DNA of 64,000 bases from Rhizobium mongolense USDA 1844 (GCF_000419765.1 NZ_ATTQ01000012.1:1-64000); one strand, 5' to 3'. Counted from the first letter of the stretch, positions 1-8,850 are shown. The notes: generated by a model from the sequence alone, not told the origin. Translations and numbers: made by a program.

Positions 1-22
1 GTAACCCCACGGTGAGGGCCGT
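1..22 (+). repeat. IS66 left terminal inverted repeat
   Basis: Bases 1-22 match the reverse complement of 2499-2520 at 17 of the first 21 positions. The shared core is ACGGTGA-x-GGCCG, and both begin GTAA, as IS66 ends typically do. Confidence 0.88.
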
Positions 23-78
23 CTTGTGATGTGAGGCGGAACGTTGGATGTCCTAGTGCAAGCACTAGGAATAGTCCT

Positions 79-468
79 ATGACCATGCAGCAAATCGAAG
101 TGATCACCTCTGTGGAGCGCCGTCGTCGCTGGTCTCGCGCAGAGAAGGAGCGGCTGGTTGCGGCCTGCCTCGAGCCGAATGCCAGCGTATCTGAGATTGC
201 CCGGTCGGCAGGCATCCACGCGGGTCAGTTGTTCCGGTGGCGCAAAGAACTCTGCCAGGTCTCACCGCCGCCAGCGCGGCAGTTTATTCCCGTAGAAGTC
301 GCGGCCTTGCCTGCGCCTGATCCGGTGGAGACAACACTGCCACCTCGACCGCGCAAGAAGATAAGCATTGTGACGATCGAGCTTGGCCGCGGCCGGCGCA
401 TTCGTGTGGAGAGCGATGTCGATACTGAAGCGCTCGCTCGGATCCTCGACGTGGTCGAGCGGCGATGA
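79..468 (+). CDS. tnpA: IS66 accessory transposition protein TnpA (OrfA-type)
   Basis: Small basic protein of about 129 residues with a helix-turn-helix of the IS3/IS66 OrfA kind. The segment running from RRRWSRAEKERLVAA to SVSEIARSAGIHAGQLFRWRK is the diagnostic part. An ATG at 31 is in frame, but the first 16 residues there overlap the terminal region of the element and look non-coding, so ATG 79 (MTMQQIEV) is preferred. Its stop overlaps the tnpB start in an ATGA at 465-468, indicating translational coupling. In IS66 elements TnpA is needed for transposition but is not the DDE catalyst. Confidence 0.88.
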   Translation: MTMQQIEVITSVERRRRWSRAEKERLVAACLEPNASVSEIARSAGIHAGQLFRWRKELCQVSPPPARQFIPVEVAALPAPDPVETTLPPRPRKKISIVTIELGRGRRIRVESDVDTEALARILDVVERR

Positions 469-812
469 TCCCGGTTCCGAGCGGCGTTAAGGTCTGGCTG
501 GCGACCGGACACACAGACATGAGGAAAGGCTTCCCCGGCTTGTCGTTGATGGTGCAGGAGACGCTGAAGGGGGATCCGCATTGCGGCCACCTATTCTGCT
601 TCCGTGGGCGTCGGGGCGGGCTGATCAAGGTGATCTGGCACGACGGCCAAGGTGCCTGTCTGTTCACGAAGAAGCTGGAGCGCGGCCGCTTCATATGGCC
701 GTCAGCGGCTGACGGCACGGTGGTCATAACTCCTGCACAGCTCGGCTATCTGCTTGAAGGGATTGACTGGCGAATGCCGCAAAAAACCTGGCGTCCAAGC
801 TCGGCTGGGTAG
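465..812 (+). CDS. tnpB: IS66 Orf2 family protein TnpB
   Basis: The 115-residue protein has the hallmark IS66 Orf2 beginning: GVKVWLATGHTDMRKGFPGL, then QETLKGDPHCGHLFCFRGRR. The ending FTKKLERGRFIWPSAADG followed by LLEGIDWR is also family-typical. Length is normal for TnpB. It overlaps tnpA by four bases and lies 45 bases before tnpC. TnpB is an accessory factor whose biochemical role is poorly defined. Confidence 0.92.
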   Translation: MIPVPSGVKVWLATGHTDMRKGFPGLSLMVQETLKGDPHCGHLFCFRGRRGGLIKVIWHDGQGACLFTKKLERGRFIWPSAADGTVVITPAQLGYLLEGIDWRMPQKTWRPSSAG

Positions 813-857
813 CGGAAATGGCTGGAAAGGCAAGACCGAATATGATTCCATCTGGTC

Positions 858-2495
858 ATGACCGAAGCGGCCGATCAGCTTCCCGACGACCTTGCCAGCG
901 CTCACGCGATGATCCTCGCCGAGCGCGCCGCCCGTCGTGAAGCCGAGGCTGTTGCTGCTCGTGCGCAAGCTGTGAACTCCCATTCCGATGCGCTGATTGC
1001 CCGGCTGAGACTGGAGATCGAGAAGCTCAAGCGCGACATCCATGGCAGCCGCTCGGAGCGAAAGGCCCGCCTTCTCGAACAGATGGAATTGCAGCTCGAA
1101 GAGCTGGAGGCCGACGCCAGCCAGGACGAACTGGCCGCGGAGATTGCGGCACGATCATCGACAGTCAAAACCTTTGAGCGCAAGCGTCCATCGCGCAAAC
1201 CGTTTCCGGAGCATCTGCCGCGCGAGCGCGTTGTGATTGCCGCTCCTCAAAGCTGCCCCTGCTGCGGCTCGGCCAAATTGTCAAAGCTGGGCGAGGACAT
1301 CACTGAGACCCTGGAAGTGATCCCGCGCCAGTGGAAAGTCATCCAGACGGTGCGCGAGAAGTTCTCGTGCCGAGAATGCGAGAAGATCGCCCAGCCGCCA
1401 GCCCCGTTCCATGTGACACCGCGCGGCTTCGCGGGGCCGAACCTTTTGGCCATGATCCTGTTTGAGAAGTTCGGCCAACACCAGCCGCTGAATAGGCAAA
1501 GCGAGCGTTATGCCCGAGAAGGCATCGACCTCAGCCTTTCGACACTCGCCGACCAGGTCGGTGCCTGCGCCGCGATCTTGAAGCCCTTGCACCGATTGAT
1601 AGAAGCGCACGTCCTTTCCGCCGAGCGGCTGCATGGCGACGACACCACGGTGCCGATCCTGGCGAGGGGAAAAACCGAAACTGGCCGCATATGGACTTAT
1701 GTCAGGGATGACCGGCCGTTCGGCGGAACATCGCCACCGGCAACCCTCTATTATGCCTCGCGAGATCGTCGCCAGGAGCATCCCGAGAGGCATCTCAAGA
1801 CCTTCACCGGCATTCTGCAGGCAGATGCATATGGCGGCTACAACCCGCTCTTCAAGTCGGAGCGTGCTTCCGGTCCATTGACGCAGGCGCTTTGCTGGGC
1901 TCACTCGCGCCGCAAGTTCTTCGTCCTGGCTGACATTGCAACGAACGCCAAGCGCGGAAAAAATGCGACGCCGATCTCGCCAGTGGCGCTTGAGGCTGTG
2001 AGGCGGATCGATGCACTGTTTGATATCGAGCGCGACATCAAAGGACTTTCTGTCAACGAACGCTTGCAGCGGCGTCACAAGGACAGCCGCCCCCTCATCG
2101 ACGAGCTTGAGGCTTGGCTGCGAGGCGAACGGGGAAAACTATCGCGCAGCTCACCTGTCACCGAGCCGATCGATTACATGCTCAAGCGCTGGGACGGCTT
2201 CACATCCTTCCTCAGCGACGGCAGGATTTGCCTGACCAACAATGCGGCTGAACGAGCCCTGCGCGGCTTCGCTCTCGGCAGAAAATCGTGGCTCTTTGCA
2301 GGTTCCGATCGCGGTGCAGATCGTGCTGCCTTCATGGCGACGATGATCATGACGGCAAAGCTCAACGACATTGATCCTCAGGCCTGGCTGGCTGATGTCT
2401 TGTCTAATATTGCGGATATGCCGGTCACGAGGCTTGAAGAATTGCTCCCATGGAATTGGAGCCCGCCGACCGCAGCAGCCCACGAAGCTGCCTGA
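858..2495 (+). CDS. tnpC: IS66 transposase TnpC (DDE type)
   Basis: Transposase of 545 residues. It has an N-terminal leucine-rich region (RLRLEIEKLKRDIHGSRSERK), a zinc-finger-like CPCC...CREC segment around residues 137-174, and a DDE core beginning at HGDDTTVPIL (first catalytic Asp near residue 261). Further core motifs are LQADAYGGYNPLF, ALCWAHSRRKFF and LTNNAAERALR (region of the catalytic Glu). The C-terminal IS66 tail DIDPQAWLADVLSNIADMP is present. Length and motif order are normal and no frameshift is seen, so the enzyme may be functional. Confidence 0.95.
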   Translation: MTEAADQLPDDLASAHAMILAERAARREAEAVAARAQAVNSHSDALIARLRLEIEKLKRDIHGSRSERKARLLEQMELQLEELEADASQDELAAEIAARSSTVKTFERKRPSRKPFPEHLPRERVVIAAPQSCPCCGSAKLSKLGEDITETLEVIPRQWKVIQTVREKFSCRECEKIAQPPAPFHVTPRGFAGPNLLAMILFEKFGQHQPLNRQSERYAREGIDLSLSTLADQVGACAAILKPLHRLIEAHVLSAERLHGDDTTVPILARGKTETGRIWTYVRDDRPFGGTSPPATLYYASRDRRQEHPERHLKTFTGILQADAYGGYNPLFKSERASGPLTQALCWAHSRRKFFVLADIATNAKRGKNATPISPVALEAVRRIDALFDIERDIKGLSVNERLQRRHKDSRPLIDELEAWLRGERGKLSRSSPVTEPIDYMLKRWDGFTSFLSDGRICLTNNAAERALRGFALGRKSWLFAGSDRGADRAAFMATMIMTAKLNDIDPQAWLADVLSNIADMPVTRLEELLPWNWSPPTAAAHEAA

Positions 2496-2498
2496 TAT

Positions 2499-2520
2499 GC
2501 GGCCTTCACCGTATGCTTAC
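2499..2520 (-). repeat. IS66 right terminal inverted repeat
   Basis: Read on the minus strand it begins GTAAGCATACGGTGAAGG and pairs with the left repeat at 1-22. It sets the right boundary of the insertion sequence. Confidence 0.88.
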
Positions 2521-2797
2521 GGTAATCTAAGTCCTAGTTCTCGTTCATCCGCTTGCCGCGCGGTTCGGCCGCTCGGCTGAGCTCAGCCTAGACCCGAGGA
2601 GGGAAGGAGGGGCGGAAGCGCGGAGCGGGTGTTTAGGTCTCTTGCAACTGGAAATGCGATAGCGCACTCAGAGCGCGTGATGCCGTTGATCCGCTCACAC
2701 AGAGCCTGGGTGTGTTCAAACATTTTTGAGATTCATGGTTGCGCTTGCAAAAAATAATTCATAAGCCTCTGGGCATCGGGGTTTTTTTGGAGGGGCG

Positions 2798-3865
2798 ATG
2801 ATGGCGACACTCACTGTTAATGCCGACTATGGCTTGGATATGCGCGGCATCGATTTTGGATGGTTGCCATATGCTGATTCCTACACCTACGGGTCGACGA
2901 TCTTTGCCGCACATTTCAGCGACGGGACCGTAGAGGAATTTTGGGGACGCGGGTTCAGTTACGACTCCGATGGTGTCCCAACGGGTGGAACCGTAAGGAG
3001 CTATGCTTTCTTCGATAACGGTAATCGAGTCTCGTACGTCGACGGTGTAAGCATTGCCGTCACGAGCATCGTAGATGCGGCGGAGACATACACGACGAGC
3101 GACGACATTGCCGTGATCGGAAGGGCGCTCGCGGGCAATGACGTACTCAGGGGCGGAGGTATATTCGACTATCTGCGTGGCTTTGCGGGTAATGACACGC
3201 TGCATGGCAACGCAGGAAATGACACTCTCGTGGGTGACGACGGCAACGACACGATCATCGGAGGCGCCGGTAAGGATCGGATCGACGGTGGCGCGGGTAG
3301 TGACACTGCATCATATGCCGGAGCTTCAAGCGGTGTTGTCGCGAGCCTCGGCAATCCGGGTGGCAACACGCAGAACGCCTACGGCGATACCTACATATCC
3401 ATAGAAAGCCTTGCCGGTTCCAGCTATGCAGACCGCCTCTATGGTAACGCCGCGGCGAACTATCTGAGCGGCGACGCGGGTAATGATTACCTCTCGGGTT
3501 CGGGGGGAAACGATTGGCTCCACGGCGGTAGCGGGGCCGACCAACTCGTTGGCGGTTCAGGAGCTGACCGCTTCATCTTCAAAGCATGGGCCGACCATTC
3601 AGGAGATTCTATTCTTGATTTCACCACCACGCAGTCAGACCGCATAGATATGTCGAAGATCGACGCAAATCAGTCGATCGCCGGTGACCAGGCGTTCAGT
3701 TTCATCGGAACGGCCGCGTTTTCAGGAGAAGCTGGTGAACTCCGCTTTGTTAAGACTGCCTCGGACACTTACATCTATGGCGACGTCAACGGTGACGCGA
3801 GTACCGACTATACAATCCACTTGGACGATGCTGTCACGATATGGAACAGCTACTTCTTTCTGTGA
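2798..3865 (+). CDS. RTX-type (hemolysin-type) calcium-binding secreted protein
   Basis: Protein of 355 residues preceded by a good ribosome site (TGGAGGGGCG). Residues 1-105 form an N-terminal region I do not recognise. Residues about 110-170 and 205-270 carry glycine- and aspartate-rich nonapeptides such as FAGNDTLHGNAGNDTLVGDD and GNDYLSGSGGNDWLHGGSGA, which bind calcium in a beta-roll. The C-terminal part (ADRFIF, then DSILDF and SDRIDMSKID) resembles the serralysin/RTX C-terminal domain used for type I secretion. No N-terminal signal peptide is visible, consistent with type I export. No type I secretion ABC/MFP genes lie beside it, so the exporter would be elsewhere. It stands between the IS66 element and the polysaccharide island. 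Confidence 0.82.
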   Translation: MMATLTVNADYGLDMRGIDFGWLPYADSYTYGSTIFAAHFSDGTVEEFWGRGFSYDSDGVPTGGTVRSYAFFDNGNRVSYVDGVSIAVTSIVDAAETYTTSDDIAVIGRALAGNDVLRGGGIFDYLRGFAGNDTLHGNAGNDTLVGDDGNDTIIGGAGKDRIDGGAGSDTASYAGASSGVVASLGNPGGNTQNAYGDTYISIESLAGSSYADRLYGNAAANYLSGDAGNDYLSGSGGNDWLHGGSGADQLVGGSGADRFIFKAWADHSGDSILDFTTTQSDRIDMSKIDANQSIAGDQAFSFIGTAAFSGEAGELRFVKTASDTYIYGDVNGDASTDYTIHLDDAVTIWNSYFFL

Positions 3866-4111
3866 CGGGAAAAGCGTCAGAATCCCGGTTCGGTGATTTT
3901 TTGCCTATATGTTAGATACTTTCTCCCATGCGAAGAGGTGACAGATGGCTCGTTTTCCCCTGAACTCATGTTCGGGGATGAGGCGTCGAACTTCATCATC
4001 GCGCTGGCCAAGACATCAAAATCACTTGGAGGAGTGGGCCATTTCGACGTACGAATTTCGGCCCGAGCCAACCGGAAGGAGAACGTCAAGCTCGACTGCG
4101 CTTTCACAACA

Positions 4112-4327
4112 TCAATAAGCGGTCTTCGATATATGGGCCAATCGTCTTTGCTCCTCTGAGATCATACTCATGATGTCATTGGGGCTTTCCACAACCAGCA
4201 CCCTGTAGCCCCCGGTCATCATGATCTCGGTGAGATTATCGCTTTCAAAAGAACGACGCACGTCCATGGCATTGTCCATGTTCACGTAAACGGATCGATC
4301 GCCGTCGTCGTTAAGTTCAATCCACAT
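4112..4327 (-). CDS. Small conserved-looking protein, FlbD-like pattern
   Basis: A 71-residue protein starting MWIELNDDGDRSVYVNMDNA. The ATG at 4327 is chosen because TTTGGAG lies just upstream; a longer frame to 4342 would place this ribosome site inside the gene. The pattern (short beta strand, VNMDNA, then LTEIMMTGGYRVLVVESPNDIMSMI) resembles small FlbD-type proteins, with their N-x-D and GxxxxVxES-x-x-(D/E)(V/I) spacing. That resemblance is weak and functional transfer would be speculative. A second tiny gene lies upstream on the same strand (4431-4532). Confidence 0.5.
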   Translation of the reverse strand: MWIELNDDGDRSVYVNMDNAMDVRRSFESDNLTEIMMTGGYRVLVVESPNDIMSMISEEQRRLAHISKTAY

Positions 4328-4430
4328 AATGGTCATCTCCAAAGGTTAGACCACGCCGCCGTGAAAACGAAGGCGCGAGCATACGGTTCGTTTGTTCGTA
4401 TTTATTGCCCACCTGGCCCGCGGGTCACCG

Positions 4431-4532
4431 TTACTCACCGTCGTACAAGGCTAATGCTCCCAACGTAGTTTGGAAAGTGTCGCGGAGTCCTTCGATTTCG
4501 CGGATTAATTGCTCTATTAGGTTCTTTTCCAT
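4431..4532 (-). CDS. Very small protein (33 residues), unknown function
   Basis: Reads MEKNLIEQLIREIEGLRDTF and continues to a TAA stop. It is preceded on the minus strand by an AGGAACAGGT segment that could serve as a ribosome site. The sequence is acidic and amphipathic, likely one helix (heptad-like spacing of L/I). It precedes the 71-residue gene at 4112-4327 on the same strand by about 100 bases. No family is recognised. The composition is more protein-like than the overlapping 136-residue frame in this region. Confidence 0.35.
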   Translation of the reverse strand: MEKNLIEQLIREIEGLRDTFQTTLGALALYDGE

Positions 4533-4841
4533 ACCTGTTCCTGTTTCGACTGCTGAGCAAATGACAATAAACCCCTACGAGTCGCAAGTGCAGCCCGCCA
4601 ACATGAACGGCTTTGCGCATGGCTTCCCACGTCGTTCGACTTGTCACAGGAGGAAAGGAAACTAACCGACTATAGAAGCTCGCCTTCTCGCCCACCGCCG
4701 AGCATTGCGTAACCCGTGCCGAATAGTGGCTGAGAATTTTCGGAGTATCTCGTCTCGCACTAGGTGTTGCCGCGCAGAGACGGACGCCAGTGCGAAACGC
4801 GGCCGCCTGGCCATGCATCGCCTCTGTGGGATCGTTGGTCT
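4533..4841. other. Intergenic stretch, nothing recognised
   Basis: About 300 bases between the tiny gene at 4431-4532 and the stop of the large minus-strand gene at 4842. A 136-residue minus-strand frame spans it, but it is rich in Arg/Ser/His without motif structure and looks like a chance frame. I see no RNA gene, terminator or mobile fragment here. Confidence 0.4.
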
Positions 4842-7106
4842 TCAACTGCTTCTTACGGGAAAGAGAAGTGAACCGATCACCCGGTATGCAGGGTTCTTGA
4901 GATTGGCAAAGAAACCGGCTGGATCAGCTTCAAATTTCTGCACATCTTTTTTCTTCGTACCGAGCGCTCTAACGACAGGACGAATAATAGGGACGAGAGG
5001 TCTCCTTAACGTCGACAACTGCCTGACGGGCGGAAGCGGTGGCGCTGGCGCGGCGATCTTGGCTTTTTTTGCCTCGCTTATGGCTTTGATACCTTTCCTG
5101 CCGCCAAATGAGTAGAACAGCGGAGCGTCCAGGCTTATGCCTTTCGGCTCTTCGCCAAGCTCTATTGGTGAGGATGTCAAGCCGCGTAGATGGGAATAAA
5201 CAGTCCTGCGAGCCAAACGCCGCAATGAGCCGTCCGGTGCGACCTTGTCAAGATATTCGGTTTTACCGAAGGAGTAGAAGTCGAACACAAGATATTTGAC
5301 AAAGCGAAGCTTGGTCTCCTCATCGACAGATAGATCTGATTGAGCAAGATCGACCAGCTCGTCGGGAGTGGTCGCTTCGAATGTGAACCCGCTGTGAGCG
5401 TAGAACGCATTGCCGCAGCAGATTACAGGCTTTCCAAGGGTTGCCGCAATCAAACCGCTGCCGGAATTTATCAAAACCAGCTTATCCGCAAGATCAATCA
5501 GATCTTTGATGTGCGTATCGTCGTCGACGAAGGTAACATTCTCGATCTCAGGCCGCTGTGTTTCGAGGGGATGTTTCTTTGCGATGACTACATATCTGCG
5601 AGAGTCGATCGACGTTGCAAGTTGTGACACCCACTCGTTGAAAGTGCCGGCGTCTTGGCATGGCCCAGAGAAATAGATAGTTGCCGTATCAGAGGGACGC
5701 TGCAGCGCTACGAATATAACCTTTCGATCGCCAATGTGAAGTTTCTGGCGGAGATGATCGGCGCCGATACGTGAGCCATTTTTTTCTAGGGTGTTGTCAC
5801 TCAGGTTGAGGCGATCAATCCATTCAAGCGTTTTGTTCCTATCCTCATGGGAGAGAGGATTGTCCCAGCGGCCGCGTGCATATGATTGGCTTTCGCCAAG
5901 GAAGCCTTCAGTGTCAAAGAACCAGCTATCGGGAAGTGCGCCGCGATCGTATGCGACAAAACGAATGCCGGTTTCCTTCACCGATCGGTAAAGGCTTAGC
6001 CGATGCTCATTGCCGTATGGATTGAGGAAGAAAACTCTGGTGAAACGCTCCGATCGAACGAAATCGAGCAGGGAGGCAGCGTCGGCGAATGACTTCTCCG
6101 GAATAGCACGAAATCTGCCGAGAGCCGGCATGGCATGTCGCAAGGCACGTGCCGGCATAGTACCGGGCTGTATTAGGACAAGAGTGAATTCGCCAGATGT
6201 TTCGTCTTGCAATGGAGGTATTGACGTCAGGCCATCGTCAAACTCTCGCATTGTTTTGGAAACGCGCACCTGATTACTGGTTCCAACGTATCCAAAATCT
6301 TGGCGGCGGGGATGCCAAAGGTGCGCGATAACCGTTCCACGTTGGAACACATCAATACCATAGAGTGCATAAAAGGCGCGGAACCCCTCGTACTCTAAAA
6401 TAGAGTTGTTCTTTGTGTTCTTGTAATAATCGTGAGGGCGTGGACCTCGTTCGTAATACGAAGTCAGCCGATGCATCAACTCGAAATCTTCAGCGCCGTG
6501 TCCGGTAAAGCTTGTATCGTGACCGCCAATGGCCAGGAGGTGATGACGGTTCGCGACGATTGCTGAAATGGCAAATGTACTGTGTTCGAATACTTTTTTT
6601 TCGTGGCGCATTACGCCGTCGTGAACCAATGCGTCAGCGAAGGAAGCGTCGCCAGAAGAATGAAGTTCAAGGTAACGTTCAGTGAATTCCCGGGTGAGGT
6701 AAGCTCCCGGAAGAGCAAAGAACGCGTATGCATTCTGCGGCATATCCCTCAGTCGGCATTCCGATACAACTCTTAGGTAATTCTCTGTCGACATCAGAAA
6801 GTCGATGTCATGATACATCACCAGGGGAGTCTTGGAGTGTTGGGTGCCGATATCACGGGCAGCGCCAATGCTGAACGGCTCTCTCTCGGTTTCGACGCGA
6901 ACAAGTTCTATGTTATTTCGTTCGGCAGCGTCTTTCAGCTCTTTCGAACGCACCGAATCGGTTCCGTAGTCGACTATGATAACCGAATACATGTCGGGTA
7001 GCGTGGCTACGATCCGGTCAATCCGCTCGACCTCGTCATAGAGTTTTTCCTTGGATAAGCGAATCGGAATAATCGCGGTGATCAATGCTTTGCTTTTCTT
7101 AGGCAT
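4842..7106 (-). CDS. Fusion of GT2-type glycosyltransferase and capsule-synthesis (PF05159-like) domain
   Basis: Protein of about 754 residues. The N-terminal ~300 residues look like a GT-A glycosyltransferase of the predicted capsule/chondroitin type: ALITAIIPIRLS start, VIIVDYGTDS, the metal-binding YHDIDFL, and the acceptor/catalytic GGHDTSFTGHGAEDFEL. The C-terminal ~400 residues carry a Capsule_synth/KpsC-KpsS-like GT-B module: VVIAKKHPLE, DLADKLVLINSGSGLIAATL and GKPVICCGNAFYAHSG. The second of two adjacent ATGs (7106) is chosen because GGAG sits five bases before it; ATG 7109 is too close. It is a paralogue of the protein at 22157-24661. It most likely adds sugars in K-antigen synthesis in the cytoplasm; the donor cannot be read from sequence. 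Confidence 0.8.
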   Translation of the reverse strand: MPKKSKALITAIIPIRLSKEKLYDEVERIDRIVATLPDMYSVIIVDYGTDSVRSKELKDAAERNNIELVRVETEREPFSIGAARDIGTQHSKTPLVMYHDIDFLMSTENYLRVVSECRLRDMPQNAYAFFALPGAYLTREFTERYLELHSSGDASFADALVHDGVMRHEKKVFEHSTFAISAIVANRHHLLAIGGHDTSFTGHGAEDFELMHRLTSYYERGPRPHDYYKNTKNNSILEYEGFRAFYALYGIDVFQRGTVIAHLWHPRRQDFGYVGTSNQVRVSKTMREFDDGLTSIPPLQDETSGEFTLVLIQPGTMPARALRHAMPALGRFRAIPEKSFADAASLLDFVRSERFTRVFFLNPYGNEHRLSLYRSVKETGIRFVAYDRGALPDSWFFDTEGFLGESQSYARGRWDNPLSHEDRNKTLEWIDRLNLSDNTLEKNGSRIGADHLRQKLHIGDRKVIFVALQRPSDTATIYFSGPCQDAGTFNEWVSQLATSIDSRRYVVIAKKHPLETQRPEIENVTFVDDDTHIKDLIDLADKLVLINSGSGLIAATLGKPVICCGNAFYAHSGFTFEATTPDELVDLAQSDLSVDEETKLRFVKYLVFDFYSFGKTEYLDKVAPDGSLRRLARRTVYSHLRGLTSSPIELGEEPKGISLDAPLFYSFGGRKGIKAISEAKKAKIAAPAPPLPPVRQLSTLRRPLVPIIRPVVRALGTKKKDVQKFEADPAGFFANLKNPAYRVIGSLLFPVRSS

Positions 7107-7312
7107 CATTTCTCCATTCCGATACCCGGACTCGCGTCGGGTGTCGGGGGCCTTTTAAATCGCTGTTAGTACTTGCCGGGTTGACAACGCCCACTTAGCG
7201 ACAGGAGTGGACGCTGTCAACATCGCTTCGCAGTCTAGAAAACACGCGGTCCATACTCCACTACCTAAGAGCGATCAATAGCAAAGTTTTGTAATCGCAG
7301 TCGTTGAATTTG

Positions 7313-7984
7313 CTAATTTTCTCTACCTAGAGCATCGGAATCGAAATAATACTCTTCCGTCCGGATGTTCGGGCTACGCTCCCAGGTAGTTCCTGTTTTA
7401 ACGACACGGGCGGGATTTCCGACCGCAATACAGTTGGCTGCGATCTTTTTGGTAAGGACGCTGCCGACGCCAACGACGGAGGCGTTGCCTATATCGCTAC
7501 CTTTCAGGATTACCGCGCGATCTGCAATCCAAACGTGGTTGCCAATCGAAATTGACGTAGAAGTATTCAGGCGCTCTCGGGTTGAAGCATCGTAGACGGG
7601 GTGACCGTCCGCCGTCCGAATGATGATATCGGATCCAAACAGGCAATCATCTCCGATATTGATGAACGTTGACTCAACAGCTCTTAAAGTGATGTTGCCC
7701 GTGACGCTGAAGTCTCGTCCGATGGTGATGCGGCTATTCAGGCCGACAGTGATCTTTCCACTGATCGAGCAACCGTCACCGATCACGAGTTCCGAGTTGC
7801 GTCCCAGTGTGATGAGGCATTGCGTAATGTTGGCCTTGTCGCCGATCTTCACCGAAGAATTCTTTTCGTTGAAAAGAATCTTGCTTGACTTGAAACGAGG
7901 TTCTTTGCCCACCGAGAGGGAGTTCAAATCGGCGTCGGTATAATCAAGCAGTTCCGTAAGCTGTGCCGGCATGTTCCCCCCCAT
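7313..7984 (-). CDS. Left-handed beta-helix (hexapeptide) acyltransferase
   Basis: A 223-residue protein with many [LIV]-G-x4 hexapeptide repeats: VKIGDKANI, LVIGDGCSISG, ITIGRDFSV, ISIGNHVWIADRAVILKG, then VVGVGSVLTKKIAANCIAVGNPARVVK. The TADGHPVYD segment holds the likely catalytic His. This is the WbbJ/NodL-like O-acetyltransferase architecture, usually using acetyl-CoA on sugars. The start at 7984 has GGAG eight bases upstream (GACGGAGTGCAACG). It is followed downstream on the strand by the GT fusion gene and preceded by a second hexapeptide enzyme, so a role in decorating the surface polysaccharide is inferred. Confidence 0.88.
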   Translation of the reverse strand: MGGNMPAQLTELLDYTDADLNSLSVGKEPRFKSSKILFNEKNSSVKIGDKANITQCLITLGRNSELVIGDGCSISGKITVGLNSRITIGRDFSVTGNITLRAVESTFINIGDDCLFGSDIIIRTADGHPVYDASTRERLNTSTSISIGNHVWIADRAVILKGSDIGNASVVGVGSVLTKKIAANCIAVGNPARVVKTGTTWERSPNIRTEEYYFDSDALGREN

Positions 7985-8053
7985 CGTTGCACTCCGTCAG
8001 AGGCTTCTAGCCAGATAGAGTTCTCACTGCAACTCGCGGGCAGCGGGAATTTT

Positions 8054-8695
8054 CTAAGAGGCCTTTCGCGCGTCCTCTTCCAAAAGAATGTCAATTGTCT
8101 TCCCTACATCATCAAGCGGCAATTTCAGGATGATATCCAACTCTCGGTCCCACCACCTGACGCGCAGAAGCTTTTCGATGATCTGAGGCTCAAACCGGTA
8201 TCTGATGATTTTGGCGGGATTCCCGGCGACGATAGCATATGGTGGCACGTCTTTGGTTACCACGGCGCCCGCTCCGATGACTGCACCGTCACCGATGGTC
8301 ACGCCCCTCAAGACCAGGCTTGCGGCTCCAAACCAAGCATCATTGCCGATGACGATTTTGTTGGAACGCTTTCTGTCTTTCGGCCAGGTGTTCGGAATCA
8401 TCGCGGCATTCTGGGCGACTGGATCATTGGGAAACCAACTCTTCAATATCCTGAAGTAGCTCGTGGACACGTAATGAATTGGGTGCTCCGCGCCGCCGAT
8501 TTGACAGTTTCTGGCAAAGGTGACGAAACGCCCGATCGTAACCCCGTCATAGATGCAGGTACCGGCATTCACGAAGCAGTAGCGCCCAATGGATTCAGCC
8601 GTGACCGCGCATGCTGGTCCGACATGGATAGGATCTTCAAGCATTCCGACCTTCACGGTAGCGGAGCCCGCTATCGTGGATGTTTCACCCGGCAT
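8054..8695 (-). CDS. CatB/XAT-type hexapeptide O-acetyltransferase
   Basis: A 213-residue protein. AAGGAGGAAAAC directly upstream fixes the start at ATG 8695 (MPGETST) rather than the longer frame to 8722. Hexapeptide coils include ESIGRYCFVNAGTCI and VTIGRFVTFARNCQIGG, followed by EHPIHYVSTS, a typical CatB-like insertion with the candidate catalytic His. The C-terminal coil reads IVIGNDAWFGAASLVLRG, then VIGAGAVVTKDVPPYAIVAGNPAKIIR. The family contains chloramphenicol/streptogramin acetyltransferases and many polysaccharide O-acetyltransferases. The neighbourhood favours polysaccharide acetylation. Confidence 0.88.
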   Translation of the reverse strand: MPGETSTIAGSATVKVGMLEDPIHVGPACAVTAESIGRYCFVNAGTCIYDGVTIGRFVTFARNCQIGGAEHPIHYVSTSYFRILKSWFPNDPVAQNAAMIPNTWPKDRKRSNKIVIGNDAWFGAASLVLRGVTIGDGAVIGAGAVVTKDVPPYAIVAGNPAKIIRYRFEPQIIEKLLRVRWWDRELDIILKLPLDDVGKTIDILLEEDARKAS

Positions 8696-8850
8696 GTTTT
8701 CCTCCTTGTCGCTCCTGCCCAAGGCTTCTAGTCCAGATAGGGCGCGTGTCGCAACTCGTCCTAGCGCTGGATTGTTGCTTCGAGATGAATTGGCTCCCAG
8801 GTAAGCCGGACCGCCTTCTCAAAAATGTTCTTAATATCGGAGACTTCAAA

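Larger units (their letters stand above)
1..2520 (+). mobile_element. IS66-family insertion sequence, apparently complete
   Basis: The element has three genes in the standard IS66 order (tnpA, tnpB, tnpC) bounded by imperfect inverted repeats. The left end lies exactly at the first base of the window, beginning GTAA. The right end closes at 2520 with the complementary GCTTAC end, 25 bases after the tnpC stop. All three reading frames are open, so the element may be active. IS66 elements usually make 8-bp target duplications. The right flank begins GGTAATCT, but the left flank is outside the window, so the duplication cannot be checked. It marks the edge of the accessory region that follows. 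Confidence 0.93.

Noticed and set aside
1281..2078. 265-residue minus-strand frame opposite IS66 tnpC
   Set aside because: It is the antisense shadow of the transposase, with no motifs or ribosome site.
3893..4159. 88-residue plus-strand frame after the RTX gene
   Set aside because: GTG start without ribosome site, overlaps the better-supported minus-strand gene at 4112-4327, and has no recognisable features.
4435..4845. 136-residue minus-strand frame
   Set aside because: Biased, motif-free composition. The 33-residue frame at 4431-4532, in another reading frame, has the better ribosome site.
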